DNA of 64,000 nucleotides from Microbacterium gallinarum (GCF_014837165.1 NZ_JACSPM010000001.1:215618-279617), one strand, 5' to 3'; positions 8,638 to 17,063 are shown, counted from the stretch's first letter. Numbers and translations are program-made. Notes: a model not told the origin generated them from the letters alone.

Positions 8638-9323
8638 TTCTTGCTCCTCGTGGCGGCAGTGTCGATGCCGCGCTCATTCGCGTAGTCGGCCAGCAGTTCA
8701 CGCAGCATCCGCCTGCCACGGTGCAGACGGCTCATGACCGTGCCGATCGGGGTCTTCATGATGTCGGCGATCTCCTGGTAGGCGAAGCCCTCGACGTCTG
8801 CGAGGTACACCGCCAGCCGGAAGTCCTCCGGGATGGATTGCAGCGCGTCTTTGACCGCCGACGCGGGCATGTGGTCGATCGCCTCGGCCTCGGCCGAGCG
8901 CGTGCTCGTGGCCGTGGTGGACTCGGCCCCGCCGAGCTGCCAGTCCTCGAGGTCGTCGATCGTGCCCTGGTAGGGCTCGCGCTGCTTCTTGCGGTAGGTG
9001 TTGATGTACGTGTTCGTCAGGATGCGGTAGAGCCACGCCTTCAGATTGGTCCCCTGCGTGAAGGTCTTCCACGAGGCGAATGCCTTGACGAAGGTCTCCT
9101 GCACGAGGTCGGCCGCGTCCGCCGGGTTGCGCGTCATGCGCATCGCGGCGGCATACAGCTGGTCCATGAAGGGCAGCGCCTGCTCTTCGAACTGTCCGCG
9201 CGCGTCCTGCACCTGCTCGATCGGCTCGCTCATCACGCGCCAGTCTACGGCGACGGGCCCCATGTCATCCGAGGGGTCCGGCAGGGGTGCCTCGGTATCG
9301 AGGCGCTCGAGGGTGGCGATCAT
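8634..9323 (-). CDS. sigR: ECF sigma factor SigR/SigH (disulfide and heat stress)
   Basis: 229-aa group IV sigma factor with region 2 ([31 protein letters not shown]) and region 4 ([23 protein letters not shown]). It is adjacent and coupled to its ZAS anti-sigma factor. Two in-frame starts are plausible: the ATG at 9323 and an ATG at 9233 (199 aa, MSEPIEQV), which is preceded 8 bp upstream by a TAGACT -10-like hexamer. Streptomyces SigR also exists as a short form and an N-terminally extended, unstable form made from an autoregulated promoter, so both starts may be used. No clean GGAAT/GTT SigR promoter was found upstream. Confidence 0.92.
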   Translation of the reverse strand: MIATLERLDTEAPLPDPSDDMGPVAVDWRVMSEPIEQVQDARGQFEEQALPFMDQLYAAAMRMTRNPADAADLVQETFVKAFASWKTFTQGTNLKAWLYRILTNTYINTYRKKQREPYQGTIDDLEDWQLGGAESTTATSTRSAEAEAIDHMPASAVKDALQSIPEDFRLAVYLADVEGFAYQEIADIMKTPIGTVMSRLHRGRRMLRELLADYANERGIDTAATRSKK

Positions 9324-9364
9324 CCGACTCCGCTTCCGTGACGTCTTTCCCGGCCGTGGGGACG

Positions 9365-9385
9365 GGGTTCAGTAGGGTAGAACCC
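9365..9385. promoter_or_regulatory. Inverted repeat immediately before aroA start
   Basis: GGGTTC (9365-9370) and GAACCC (9380-9385) are perfectly inverted with a 9-bp spacer and end one base before the aroA ATG. The -10-like TAGGGT lies inside the spacer. If the transcript is leaderless this is an operator rather than an RNA hairpin. Confidence 0.4.
9373..9378 (+). promoter_or_regulatory. -10 hexamer, leaderless aroA transcript
   Basis: TAGGGT, 8 bp before the ATG. Confidence 0.5.
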
Positions 9386-9386
9386 G

Positions 9387-10763
9387 ATGACAGGCAGAGG
9401 CTATTCCCCTTCCGCCGCGGCCGGTGGGCGCGGCCCCTGGCGCGCGCCTGTGGCGGCGGGTCCGCTGCACGCGACGGTGACCGTCCCGGGGTCGAAGTCC
9501 CTCACCAATCGCGAGCTGATCCTCGCCTCGCTGGCCGACGGTCCGAGCCGCCTCATCGCACCGCTGCACTCCGACGACTCGGCGCGCATGATCGAGGCGC
9601 TGAAGGCTCTCGGAGTCGGCATCAGCCTCGAGCCGGGCGCCGGGCGCTTCGGCGACGACATCATCGTCACGCCGGTCTGGCCCCTGCGCGGCGACACCAT
9701 CGTCGACTGCGGGCAGGCGGGCACCGTCATGCGGTTCGTGGCCGGCCTGGGTGGCTTCGCCCGCGGCGACGTCACGATCACCGCCCACGAGAGCGCACTG
9801 CACCGCCCCATGGGCGCGATGATCACCGCTCTGCGCGACGTCGGCGTCGACATCGACGACGGCGGCCGGTGGGCTCTCCCCTTCATCGTCCGGGGCCACG
9901 GCCACACGCGCGGCGGCGAAGTGACGATCGACGCGAGCGCATCCAGCCAATTCGTCTCCGGCCTGCTGCTCGCCGCACCCCGCTTCGACGTCGGCCTGCA
10001 CCTCCACCACTCGGGCGCGCGACTGCCCAGCATCCCGCACATCGACATGACGGTCGAAGCCCTCGCGCACCGCGGCGTCCACGTCGAGCGACCCGCGCAG
10101 GGCGAATGGATCGTCCCCGCCGGGCCGGTCCGGGGCAAGGACGTGGCGATCGAACCCGACCTCTCCAACGCCGCACCGTTCCTCGCCGCCGCCATGCTGG
10201 CGGGCGGCTCGGTGTCCGTCACCGGCTGGCCGGCGCACTCGACGCAGCCCGGCGCCATGCTGACCGACATCCTGTCCCTCATGGGCGCCCGGGTTCAGCG
10301 CCGCGGCGGGGCACTCACGGTGACGGCAGGGGCTGCGGGCATCCAGGGCGTCGACCTCGACCTGTCGGCAGCCGGCGAGCTCACGCCCACGATCTTCGCC
10401 CTCGCGGCGTTCGCCGAGACGCCGTCGACACTGCACGGCATCGGGCACATCCGCGGCCACGAGACCGACCGCATCGCAGCGCTCGTCGGAGAGCTGCGCG
10501 GTCTCGGCGGCGAGGCCGACGAGCTCCCCGACGGCATCCGCATCGTGCCCCGGCCGCTGCACGGCGGCGCGTGGCACGCGCACCACGACCACCGGATGGC
10601 GACCACCGGTGCGCTGATCGGCCTGGCCGTGCCGGGCGTCGAGGTCGACGACATCGGTACGACCGCCAAGACGATGCCCGAGTTCCCCGAGCTCTGGCAG
10701 GCCATGCTCGACGACGACGGCTCGGCCGCCGGCCATCACGCGGAGACGATGCGGGCATCGTGA
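9387..10763 (+). CDS. aroA: 3-phosphoshikimate 1-carboxyvinyltransferase (EPSP synthase)
   Basis: 458 aa, normal family length plus a short N-terminal extension. It transfers enolpyruvyl from PEP to shikimate 3-phosphate in aromatic amino acid synthesis. Visible signatures are PGSKSLTNRELILASLADG near residue 34, the GQAGTVMRF active-site loop and HETDRIAAL near residue 355. It overlaps rsgA by 4 bp (GTGA). The aroA-rsgA pairing next to a sigH/rshA pair is also found in mycobacteria (Rv3223c-Rv3228), which supports ancestral gene order. Confidence 0.96.
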   Translation: MTGRGYSPSAAAGGRGPWRAPVAAGPLHATVTVPGSKSLTNRELILASLADGPSRLIAPLHSDDSARMIEALKALGVGISLEPGAGRFGDDIIVTPVWPLRGDTIVDCGQAGTVMRFVAGLGGFARGDVTITAHESALHRPMGAMITALRDVGVDIDDGGRWALPFIVRGHGHTRGGEVTIDASASSQFVSGLLLAAPRFDVGLHLHHSGARLPSIPHIDMTVEALAHRGVHVERPAQGEWIVPAGPVRGKDVAIEPDLSNAAPFLAAAMLAGGSVSVTGWPAHSTQPGAMLTDILSLMGARVQRRGGALTVTAGAAGIQGVDLDLSAAGELTPTIFALAAFAETPSTLHGIGHIRGHETDRIAALVGELRGLGGEADELPDGIRIVPRPLHGGAWHAHHDHRMATTGALIGLAVPGVEVDDIGTTAKTMPEFPELWQAMLDDDGSAAGHHAETMRAS

Positions 10764-11851
10764 GCTGGCTCGACGATTCCGACGAGGACGACGAACCCGA
10801 GTTCGACGAGGCCGACGTGCGCGTCCGGCCCAACCCGAAGGCGAATCGGCCGCGCACGAAGCGCCGACCTGCCCACTCCGACGCCCGCATCGCGCGCGTG
10901 CTCGGCGTCGACCGCGGGCGGTACACCGTGCTCGTCGACGAGGACGGCCCCGGCGAACTCGCGATCTCGGCGGTACGGGCACGGGAACTGCGCAAGACCC
11001 CGATCGTGACGGGCGACCGTGCGCGGGTCGTCGGCGATACGAGCGGCGACCAGGGAACGCTGTCACGCATCGTCGGCATCGAGGACCGCACATCGCTGCT
11101 GCGGCGCAGTGCCGACGACACCGACCAGGTCGAGCGGGTCATCGTCGCCAACGCCGACCAGATGCTCGTCGTCGTCGCCGCCGCCGATCCGGAGCCGCGC
11201 GCAAGGCTCGTCGACCGCTACCTGGTCGCGGCGCTGGATGCCGGCATCCGTCCCCTCCTCGTCGTCACGAAGACCGACCTCGCCGACCCGTCCCGGTTCC
11301 TCGCGCACTTCGACGGGCTCGACCTCGAGGTGTTCACGAGCGCCCTCGGCACCGAGGACGATCCGGCGGCCGGCATGCCGCTCGACCGCATCGGCGCCGC
11401 GCTGATCGGCCACTCCACCGTGTTCGTGGGCCACTCCGGAGTGGGAAAGTCCACGCTGGTGAACGCGCTCGTGCCCGAGGCTCGGCGCGCGACCGGGCAT
11501 GTGAACGAGGTGACCGGCCGCGGACGCCACACCTCGAGCTCCACCGTGTCGCTGCGCTACCGCGGCCGCGGCGGCAACGGATGGGTCATCGACACCCCCG
11601 GTGTGCGCTCGTTCGGCCTCGGACACGTCGACCCGTCCAACATCCTGCGCGCGTTCACCGACCTGGCCGAGATCGCAGAGGAGTGCCCGCGCGGGTGCAC
11701 GCACCTGACCGACGCGCCGGACTGCGCGATCGTCGAGGCGGTCGCCGAAGGGCGTCTCGGACCCGGCGGCGAGGCGCGGCTCGACTCGCTGCAGCGTCTG
11801 CTCGAGACGTTCGCCAAGCGCGACGCCACCGCTCAGCGCGACGGCGCATAG
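10760..11851 (+). CDS. rsgA: Small ribosomal subunit biogenesis GTPase RsgA
   Basis: 363 aa, GTG start inside the aroA stop. It is a circularly permuted GTPase that matures the 30S subunit. The order is an acidic N-terminal extension, an OB-fold (residues about 40-105), then the permuted G domain with TKTDLAD before the P-loop GHSGVGKSTL and DTPGVRSF. The C-terminal zinc segment CPRGCTHLTDAPDCAIVEAV is intact. The acidic N-terminus (SDEDDEPEFDEAD) is longer than in E. coli but common in actinobacteria. Confidence 0.95.
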   Translation: MSWLDDSDEDDEPEFDEADVRVRPNPKANRPRTKRRPAHSDARIARVLGVDRGRYTVLVDEDGPGELAISAVRARELRKTPIVTGDRARVVGDTSGDQGTLSRIVGIEDRTSLLRRSADDTDQVERVIVANADQMLVVVAAADPEPRARLVDRYLVAALDAGIRPLLVVTKTDLADPSRFLAHFDGLDLEVFTSALGTEDDPAAGMPLDRIGAALIGHSTVFVGHSGVGKSTLVNALVPEARRATGHVNEVTGRGRHTSSSTVSLRYRGRGGNGWVIDTPGVRSFGLGHVDPSNILRAFTDLAEIAEECPRGCTHLTDAPDCAIVEAVAEGRLGPGGEARLDSLQRLLETFAKRDATAQRDGA

Positions 11852-11854
11852 GGT
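11849..11854 (+). promoter_or_regulatory. -10 hexamer, leaderless bcp transcript
   Basis: TAGGGT, 6 bp before the GTG. Its first three bases are the stop codon of rsgA. Confidence 0.5.
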
Positions 11855-11860
11855 GGAGGC

Positions 11861-12337
11861 GTGACCACGCGCCTCGAACCCGGCTCCCCCGCGCCCGACT
11901 TCACCCTCGTCGACCAGGACGACCGCCCCGTCTCGCTCGGGTCGCTGCGCGGCCAGGGCGTGGTGCTGTTCTTCTACCCGGAGGCCATGACCCCCGGCTG
12001 CACGACCGAGGCGTGCGACTTCCGCGACAGCCTCGCCCCGCTGCAGGCCGCCGGATATGCGGTGCTCGGCATCTCGCGCGACGAACCCGCGAAGCTCCGC
12101 CGCTTCCGTGAGCGCGATTCCCTCACGTTCGACCTGCTGAGCGACCCCGACCACGCGGTGCACGATGCGTACGGCGCATGGGGTGAGAAGCTCAACTACG
12201 GCAAGAAGGTCACCGGCGTGCTGCGCTCGACCTTCGTCATCGGTGCCGACGGACGCATCGAGCACGCGCTCTACAACGTCAAGGCGACGGGCCACGTCGC
12301 CCGCGTCCGCAAGCTCGTCGGGCTCGACGCGGCCTGA
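11861..12337 (+). CDS. bcp: Thioredoxin-dependent thiol peroxidase (Bcp/PrxQ)
   Basis: 158-aa cytosolic peroxiredoxin that reduces hydroperoxides using thioredoxin. The peroxidatic cysteine is C47 in TPGCTTE and the resolving cysteine is C52, the PrxQ-type spacing; the fold markers APDFTLVDQD and FFYPEAMTPG are present. GTG was chosen as start because a TAGGGT hexamer lies exactly 6 bp upstream. It sits between housekeeping genes close to sigR/rsrA, which in relatives controls thiol-oxidative stress; membership in that regulon is not shown by the sequence. Confidence 0.93.
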   Translation: MTTRLEPGSPAPDFTLVDQDDRPVSLGSLRGQGVVLFFYPEAMTPGCTTEACDFRDSLAPLQAAGYAVLGISRDEPAKLRRFRERDSLTFDLLSDPDHAVHDAYGAWGEKLNYGKKVTGVLRSTFVIGADGRIEHALYNVKATGHVARVRKLVGLDAA

Positions 12338-12376
12338 CCCGGTCGCGCGCGGCGGGGTGAGGTCAGCGACCCTCGC

Positions 12377-12787
12377 TCAGGCGGACCCACCGTCGGGCGA
12401 CGACTCGGCGCGCGCACGGCGGCCGGCGTCACGCACGGCGAGGACGAGCAGCACGAGCACGATCAGCGCGGGCACGGCCAGCCACAGCGCGACGATCGGC
12501 TCGGCGTACGACCCCGTGGCCGCGCCGAGGGCGACCGCCAGGATCAGCAGCTGCAGCACGATCGCGCCCGAGCGGCCCCACGACTGATCCCGCCAGATCG
12601 CGACCGCGAACGCGATCACGATCGCCGCGCCGACCGCCGTCAGCACGAGCAGCGCGACCGCGGTGTCGATCACCGCCGTGTCGCCCGCAAAGAGGGCGAC
12701 AACCTGCCACACGGTCAGCGCCACCAGCCCCAGTCCCTCGAGGCCGACGAGGAGGGCGGCGACGCGTCCGATCGTGTTTGTTCGCAT
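12377..12787 (-). CDS. Small four-helix membrane protein, function unknown
   Basis: 136 aa with four hydrophobic segments (about residues 8-30, 42-62, 73-90 and 98-118) separated by short loops, then a charged RDAGRRAR tail. The ATG at MRTNTIGR follows a purine-rich GGAAAGAA site; the longer frame upstream has no membrane character. No recognised domain. It is convergent with bcp and divergent from whiB1. Confidence 0.7.
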   Translation of the reverse strand: MRTNTIGRVAALLVGLEGLGLVALTVWQVVALFAGDTAVIDTAVALLVLTAVGAAIVIAFAVAIWRDQSWGRSGAIVLQLLILAVALGAATGSYAEPIVALWLAVPALIVLVLLVLAVRDAGRRARAESSPDGGSA

Positions 12788-13039
12788 ACCTGACGTTCTT
12801 TCCAGTGGCCGGGCCGCAGATTGTGCGAACCCTCTATGTCGCAAAGGGAATACTCAGCAAGTTGCACAGAATCCTGCCGCTCATCCCTTGATTCGGGTAA
12901 ACCGCTATGGGACGATTGGTGAAGCCGTGTGCTCCCACAGCGACGTGGGGCGAGCGAGTCGCTCGCACACCCCACAGGGTACCGGACCCGAATTCGGTGT
13001 CCTCACTCTCAGAACCCTCTCGTATCAAGGAGCACCACC
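12788..13039. other. whiB1 upstream region with stem-loop
   Basis: No gene seen. At 12945-12975 GTGGGG pairs with CCCCAC around a further palindrome, GCGAGCGA/TCGCTCGC. This could be an RNA structure in a long whiB1 leader or a protein site. No convincing -35/-10 pair was found. An AGGAG ribosome site lies just before the whiB1 ATG. Confidence 0.4.
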
Positions 13040-13288
13040 ATGGACTGGCGCGATAAGGCCGCCTGCCTGACTGTCGACCCCGAACTGTTCTTCCCCGTGG
13101 GGAACACCGGGCCGGCCGTCGATCAGATCGAGAAGGCCAAGTCGGTGTGTGCCCGCTGCACCGTGACCGAGATCTGCCTGCAGTACGCCCTTGAGACCGG
13201 CCAGGACTCCGGCGTGTGGGGCGGTCTCTCCGAAGACGAGCGTCGCGCTCTCAAGCGCCGCGCCGCACGCGCCCGCCGCGCCTCCTGA
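13040..13288 (+). CDS. whiB1: WhiB1-type Fe-S transcription factor
   Basis: 82-aa protein with the four cluster-binding cysteines C9, C37, C40 and C46, the GVWGG turn and a basic tail (LKRRAARARR). WhiB1 binds a [4Fe-4S] cluster that reacts with nitric oxide, contacts the primary sigma factor and controls transcription; it is essential in mycobacteria. Length and N-terminus (MDWRDKAACL..DPELFFPVGN) match the WhiB1/WblE subgroup. The next gene is a convergent pdtaS, as in mycobacteria (Rv3219-Rv3220c). Confidence 0.92.
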   Translation: MDWRDKAACLTVDPELFFPVGNTGPAVDQIEKAKSVCARCTVTEICLQYALETGQDSGVWGGLSEDERRALKRRAARARRAS

Positions 13289-13316
13289 CGCGAGCCGGCT
13301 CCCCCGGCTTCTCGCG
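13289..13316 (+). terminator. Hairpin after whiB1
   Basis: AGCCGG pairs with CCGGCT over a 5-base loop, extended by outer CGCG/CGCG pairing. It starts at the first base after the stop. No T-tract, as is usual in GC-rich actinobacteria. Confidence 0.55.
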
Positions 13317-13337
13317 CCCCGAGCCGACTTTCCGTTT

Positions 13338-13416
13338 GCCGAGAACAGGTGGTCTGGCGCACGCAGGACGATCCTCCGGGAAACAGCCTGTACACGCCGG
13401 AACACCTGTTTTCGGC
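13338..13416. repeat. Palindromic intergenic element, copy 1
   Basis: Arms of 14 bp (13338-13351 and 13403-13416) are inverted with one mismatch; the core of the arm is GAACAGGTG/CACCTGTT. An additional GGTCTGG (13352-13358) pairs with CCAGACC at 13424-13430. It lies between convergent whiB1 and pdtaS. The reverse complement of the element at 20347-20420 shares the arm plus an AGGACGATC interior word, so the two are a repeat family rather than unrelated terminators. Confidence 0.6.
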
Positions 13417-13534
13417 AAGGGGACCAGACCTGTGCGCAGCCCGGGACCCGAGCGACGTCGCGCGCGAGCCGGATGGATTCAGCGGATGCCTCGGCCGAGG
13501 CATCCCGAAGCCGTCGACGGCCCCGCGCGGCGAC

Positions 13535-15022
13535 TCAGTCGCGCGAGCGCTCGATGTAGCGCAGCGGGATGTCGATCGTGACCTCGGTGCCGCTGCCCAT
13601 GATGGTGTGCCAGTCGATCGTGCCGCCGAGCTCGCCCTGGATGAGCGTGCGGACGATCTGCGTGCCGAGCCCGCGACCGACCTGACCCTCGGGCAGTCCG
13701 GAACCGGTGTCGCGCACGCGCACCTCGAGGCGCTCGTCGGTGCGCTCGGCGATGATCTCCACGTCGCCCTCCTGGCCGGCGAGCCCGTGTTCGACGGCGT
13801 TCGTGACGAGCTCGGTGAGCGCGAGCGCGAGCGGCGTCGCGTATTCGCTCGGAAGGGTGCCGAAGCGCCCCGTCGAGTGGGTCTTCGCGCGCGTGTTGGG
13901 TGCCGCGGCGACTTCGGCGACGAGCTTGAGCACGCGGTCGAAGACCTCGTCGAAGTCGACGTTCTGCGCGAGCCCCTCGGAGAGGGTGTCGTGCACCACC
14001 GCGATCGCCGAGACGCGGCGCATTGCCTGGGTCAGCGCCTCGCGCGCCTCCTCGCTATGGGAACGGCGCGCCTGGATGCGCAGCAGCGACGCGACGGTCT
14101 GCAGGTTGTTCTTGACGCGGTGGTGGATCTCACGGATCGTCGCATCCTTGGTGATGAGCTCCTGCTCCTGGTGGCGGATCTCGGTGACGTCTCGGCAGAG
14201 CACGATCGCCCCGATCCGCTTGCCGTGGTCGCGGAGCGGGATGGTGCGCAGCGACACCGTCACGCCACGCGCCTCGATGTCGGATCGCCACGGCGCGCGG
14301 CCTGTCACCACGACAGGCAGAGACTCGTCGAACTGGCGCTTGCCCGGCAGGATGCGCGTGACGACCTCCACCAGCGACTCTCCCTCGAGCTCGTCGTCGA
14401 AGCCGAGCCGGTTGAAGGCCGACAGCGCGTTGGGGCTCGCGAACGTCGTGATGCCGTCGACGTCGAGGCGCACGAGGCCGTCGGAGGCACGCGGAGCACC
14501 ACGGCGGGGCGAGGTCGGCGCGGACATGTCGGGGAAGTCGCCGGTGGCCACCATGCCGAACAGCTCGTCGGCGCAGTCGTTGAACGTGATCTGCTGCCGG
14601 GACGGCGTGCGCGCCTCGCCCAGGTTGGTGTGGCGGGTCAGCACGCCGATGGTCTGCCGGCCGTTGCCGGAGCCGACCCGCACGACGGGCACGGCGCGCA
14701 CGCGGGTCGGGGTCTCCTCGAACCAGTCGGGCGAGGCGGAGTCGACGATGCGACCCGTCGCGAAGGCGTCGCGCACCTGGGTGCGCCACTGCGGACGCAC
14801 GCGGTCGCCCACGATGTCGCGATAGAAGAGCGTGGCGGCGCCACTGGGGCGCGTGTGCGCGACGGCGACGAAGGAGTCATCGGATGTCGGCACCCACAGC
14901 ACGATGTCGGCGAAAGCCAGATCGGCGAGGAGCTGGCCGTCGCCCGCGAGACGGTGGAGCCACTCCACGTCCTCCGCACTCGAGCGGCCTTGGGCGTAGA
15001 CGAGATCGCTGAGGGTCGACAC
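13535..15022 (-). CDS. pdtaS: Sensor histidine kinase PdtaS
   Basis: 495 aa, cytosolic, no membrane segments. Order: an N-terminal GAF-like domain (residues about 10-150), a PAS-like domain (about 175-285), HisKA_2 with the phospho-acceptor EIHHRVKNNLQTVASLLRIQ near 300, and an HATPase with NAVEHGL and DTGSGLPEG. PdtaS phosphorylates the ANTAR-domain RNA-binding regulator PdtaR, which acts by antitermination. No pdtaR is visible here; the two are also unlinked in mycobacteria. The GTG start is 6 bp after a TAGGCT hexamer. Confidence 0.92.
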   Translation of the reverse strand: MSTLSDLVYAQGRSSAEDVEWLHRLAGDGQLLADLAFADIVLWVPTSDDSFVAVAHTRPSGAATLFYRDIVGDRVRPQWRTQVRDAFATGRIVDSASPDWFEETPTRVRAVPVVRVGSGNGRQTIGVLTRHTNLGEARTPSRQQITFNDCADELFGMVATGDFPDMSAPTSPRRGAPRASDGLVRLDVDGITTFASPNALSAFNRLGFDDELEGESLVEVVTRILPGKRQFDESLPVVVTGRAPWRSDIEARGVTVSLRTIPLRDHGKRIGAIVLCRDVTEIRHQEQELITKDATIREIHHRVKNNLQTVASLLRIQARRSHSEEAREALTQAMRRVSAIAVVHDTLSEGLAQNVDFDEVFDRVLKLVAEVAAAPNTRAKTHSTGRFGTLPSEYATPLALALTELVTNAVEHGLAGQEGDVEIIAERTDERLEVRVRDTGSGLPEGQVGRGLGTQIVRTLIQGELGGTIDWHTIMGSGTEVTIDIPLRYIERSRD

Positions 15023-15028
15023 GCTCTC

Positions 15029-15034
15029 AGCCTA
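15029..15034 (-). promoter_or_regulatory. -10 hexamer, leaderless pdtaS transcript
   Basis: TAGGCT, 6 bp before the GTG. It overlaps the stop codon of the upstream gene, so pdtaS can be read separately from it. Confidence 0.5.
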
Positions 15035-16345
15035 GACGGCGCGTGAGAGGCGCTCCGTCGGCGTGACGCGCCGGCGCCGCGACGGACGCTCCGCTTCAGA
15101 CGGCGTGACGCGCCGGCGCCGCGCCGGACGCTCCGCCGCGGGGGGCGCGACGACGGCCTCGCCCACGAACCGCCGCAGCGCGAGCGTGAAGGGCGACCGA
15201 GGCGCGACGTCGGCGATCGGCCGCGCCGCCAGCAGCGCGGCGTCGGCCGAGCGGGGGTCCTGCGGCAGGAACCAGACGTCGTGGATGCCGCCGAAGCGGT
15301 CGAGCGTGCGGCGCACCTGCCCGCGCGCGTCGATGCCGAGCGCGCCCGGTCGCAGGCGGTTGGCCAGCACGGCGATCGGCGTCGCCCCGATCGTGGCCCG
15401 GAGCTCTGCGTGCGCGCGGAGGAACCGAGACACGCCGACGGGGTCGGCGCCGGCGACCGCGACCACGAGGTCGGCCGACCGCAGCGCCGCGAGCGTGGCG
15501 GCGTTGCGGCGTGGCCCGTCGAGGTCGCTCATGATCTCCTCGTCGCGCTCGAGCGAGGCGGCCACGTCGACGACGGTGAAGTCCGCCCAGTCGCGGCAGA
15601 CAGCCAAGGCACCTTCGACGCGCCGCTCGCCGAGCTCCGGCCAGCGGGACGGGCGGTTGATGCCGGTCAGCACCTCGACGCCCGTGCGGCCGATCGGCGT
15701 GCTCACGCGCGTGAGCTCGCGGGTGTCGAGTCCGCCGAGCTCGGCCTGGCGGCAGGCCGCCGCGAACCCCGGGCCCTCGTCGGCCAGCCCCAATGCGAGG
15801 GCGATGGACGGCGCGTGGGTGTCGGCGTCGACCAGCCCGACGTGACGACCGCCGCGCGCCAGCTCGACCGCGAGCTCGATCGCGACGGTGGAGCGGCCGG
15901 GAGCGCCCGCCGGTCCCCACACCGCGATCAGCCGGGGCGCCGACGGTGGTGCGACTTCCGAAGGTGCACCGGCCGGCGTCGGTGTCGAGGCCAGCAGATC
16001 GGCGAGACGCCACGGCTCGACGTCGACGCCGACGGGCCGCTCGAGGCCGAACGCCGCCGCCAGCCGCTCCTCGGCCGGGCCCGCGCACAGCGGCACGATC
16101 CGCGTGGAGGCGCGGTCGCACAGTGCGACGACCGAGGTCGCCACGGTCTCGCGGGTGATCTCGAGCACCACGGCGTCGGCGTCGGCCACGGCCCGGAGCA
16201 TCCGCTCGCCTGCAGCTCCGAGCATCCCGTCGTCGGCAAGGAGGGAGAGAGCGGATGCCTCGACCGTCGCCACCACCTCGAGGCCTTCGCGGCGCAGTCC
16301 CTCGGACAGCGCGGCTCCGGCGTCGACCGCGACGAGGACTCTCAC
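15032..16345 (-). CDS. CpaE/MinD-like P-loop ATPase with altered Walker A
   Basis: 437 aa, GTG start overlapping the upstream SAF gene by 4 bp. An N-terminal receiver-like part (residues 1-125) precedes a SIMIBI ATPase domain beginning AVWGPAGAPGRSTVAIELAVELA near 140 and continuing with GLVDADTHAPSIALALG. CpaE/TadZ proteins position Flp/Tad pilus machines. In the P-loop the usual GKT/S lysine is arginine (GRST) and the deviant first lysine is missing, so ATP hydrolysis is doubtful. The last 30 residues are two copies of a 14-aa RRRRVTP unit. No pilin, TadA, TadB or TadC gene lies in the window. Function in pilus placement or membrane partitioning is inferred. Confidence 0.8.
   Translation of the reverse strand: MRVLVAVDAGAALSEGLRREGLEVVATVEASALSLLADDGMLGAAGERMLRAVADADAVVLEITRETVATSVVALCDRASTRIVPLCAGPAEERLAAAFGLERPVGVDVEPWRLADLLASTPTPAGAPSEVAPPSAPRLIAVWGPAGAPGRSTVAIELAVELARGGRHVGLVDADTHAPSIALALGLADEGPGFAAACRQAELGGLDTRELTRVSTPIGRTGVEVLTGINRPSRWPELGERRVEGALAVCRDWADFTVVDVAASLERDEEIMSDLDGPRRNAATLAALRSADLVVAVAGADPVGVSRFLRAHAELRATIGATPIAVLANRLRPGALGIDARGQVRRTLDRFGGIHDVWFLPQDPRSADAALLAARPIADVAPRSPFTLALRRFVGEAVVAPPAAERPARRRRVTPSEAERPSRRRRVTPTERLSRAV
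15059..15136. repeat. 42-bp tandem duplication in ATPase C-terminus
   Basis: Units 15059-15094 and 15101-15136 are identical over 36 bp apart from one base (15082 versus 15124). The period is 42 bp (14 codons), so the frame is kept; it encodes two basic RRRRVTP-containing repeats. Confidence 0.85.
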
Positions 16346-16971
16346 GACCCCGCACCCGCCGTCGGGACGACCGAGAGCGCTGATTCGTCGGCCATCGCCG
16401 CCAGGGTGGCGGCGACATCCGCCCGCGGGATGACGAGCTCGACCGCCGACGCGCCCCCGCCCATCATCGAGTCGTCGCGCGCGACGGAGACGACGGTCGC
16501 GTCTGCGACCAGGATGCGCGGCTTGGCGTGGTCGCCGCTCTCCTCGAGCGGCGCCGCCCAGACCTCGACGACCGAGCCGGTGTCGACCGAGGACGGCACC
16601 TCGACAGCACTGCGCACCACGACGTGGGTGGTGCGCGAGCCGGTTGCATCGCCCACCGCCGCCGAGGGGACGAGCTCGCCCTCGGCGATCGTGCGCGTCG
16701 CCACGACGTCGCTCCCGAGCTGCTCGGGCGTCAAGTACGCGCCGCCGATCGCGCCGAGCGCGACATCGACCTCGCGGAGGTCCTCGGACGTGATGGCCTC
16801 GCCCGGCACGATCGTGCGCGCCGCGGCGTACGCGAGTGCCGTCTGGCGCGCGGCCGAGACGACGAACCAGACGCCGGCGACCGAGGCGACGATGAGCAGC
16901 ACGCCGAGCAGGAATCGGGCGTCACCCCAGAAGGCTCGGCGGGGGGTGCGGGCGGCATCGAGGGCGGTCAT
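16342..16971 (-). CDS. SAF-domain membrane protein (CpaB/RcpC-like)
   Basis: 209 aa. One N-terminal transmembrane helix (residues about 20-42, FLLGVLLIVASVAGVWFVVS) is followed by a SAF domain (ARTIVPGEAITSEDLREVDVAL) and an extracytoplasmic tail. SAF proteins of the CpaB/RcpC kind are found in Flp pilus loci. The ATG at MTALDAART was chosen because the nine residues upstream are not conserved-looking. Coupled to the CpaE-like ATPase, which supports a joint membrane-associated function, although no pilus structural genes are nearby. Confidence 0.78.
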   Translation of the reverse strand: MTALDAARTPRRAFWGDARFLLGVLLIVASVAGVWFVVSAARQTALAYAAARTIVPGEAITSEDLREVDVALGAIGGAYLTPEQLGSDVVATRTIAEGELVPSAAVGDATGSRTTHVVVRSAVEVPSSVDTGSVVEVWAAPLEESGDHAKPRILVADATVVSVARDDSMMGGGASAVELVIPRADVAATLAAMADESALSVVPTAGAGS

Positions 16972-17010
16972 TCCCCCATCGTCACCCAGGCCGCGCATCG
17001 GCCGGTTTCT

Positions 17011-17019
17011 TTATCCACA
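17011..17019 (+). promoter_or_regulatory. DnaA-box-like site
   Basis: TTATCCACA, a perfect match to the classical DnaA box, in the intergenic space before the HTH gene. Confidence 0.45.
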
Positions 17020-17057
17020 GCCGTTGCGGGGCCGAGCCCCCTGCACCGGGGCGAGGC

Positions 17058-17063
17058 CATAAT
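17058..17063 (+). promoter_or_regulatory. -10-like hexamer, leaderless transcript
   Basis: CATAAT, 6 bp before the ATG; it departs from TANNNT at the first base. Confidence 0.4.

Noticed and set aside
9324-9386. SigR-type autoregulatory promoter (GGAAT-N16/17-GTT)
   Set aside because: GGGAAA followed by GTC at about the right distance is seen, but neither element matches well enough.
13341-13411. LexA (SOS) boxes in the palindromic element
   Set aside because: Arms contain GAACAGGTG or ACCTGTTC only; the GAAC-N4-GTTC core is not complete in either copy, and no SOS gene is adjacent.
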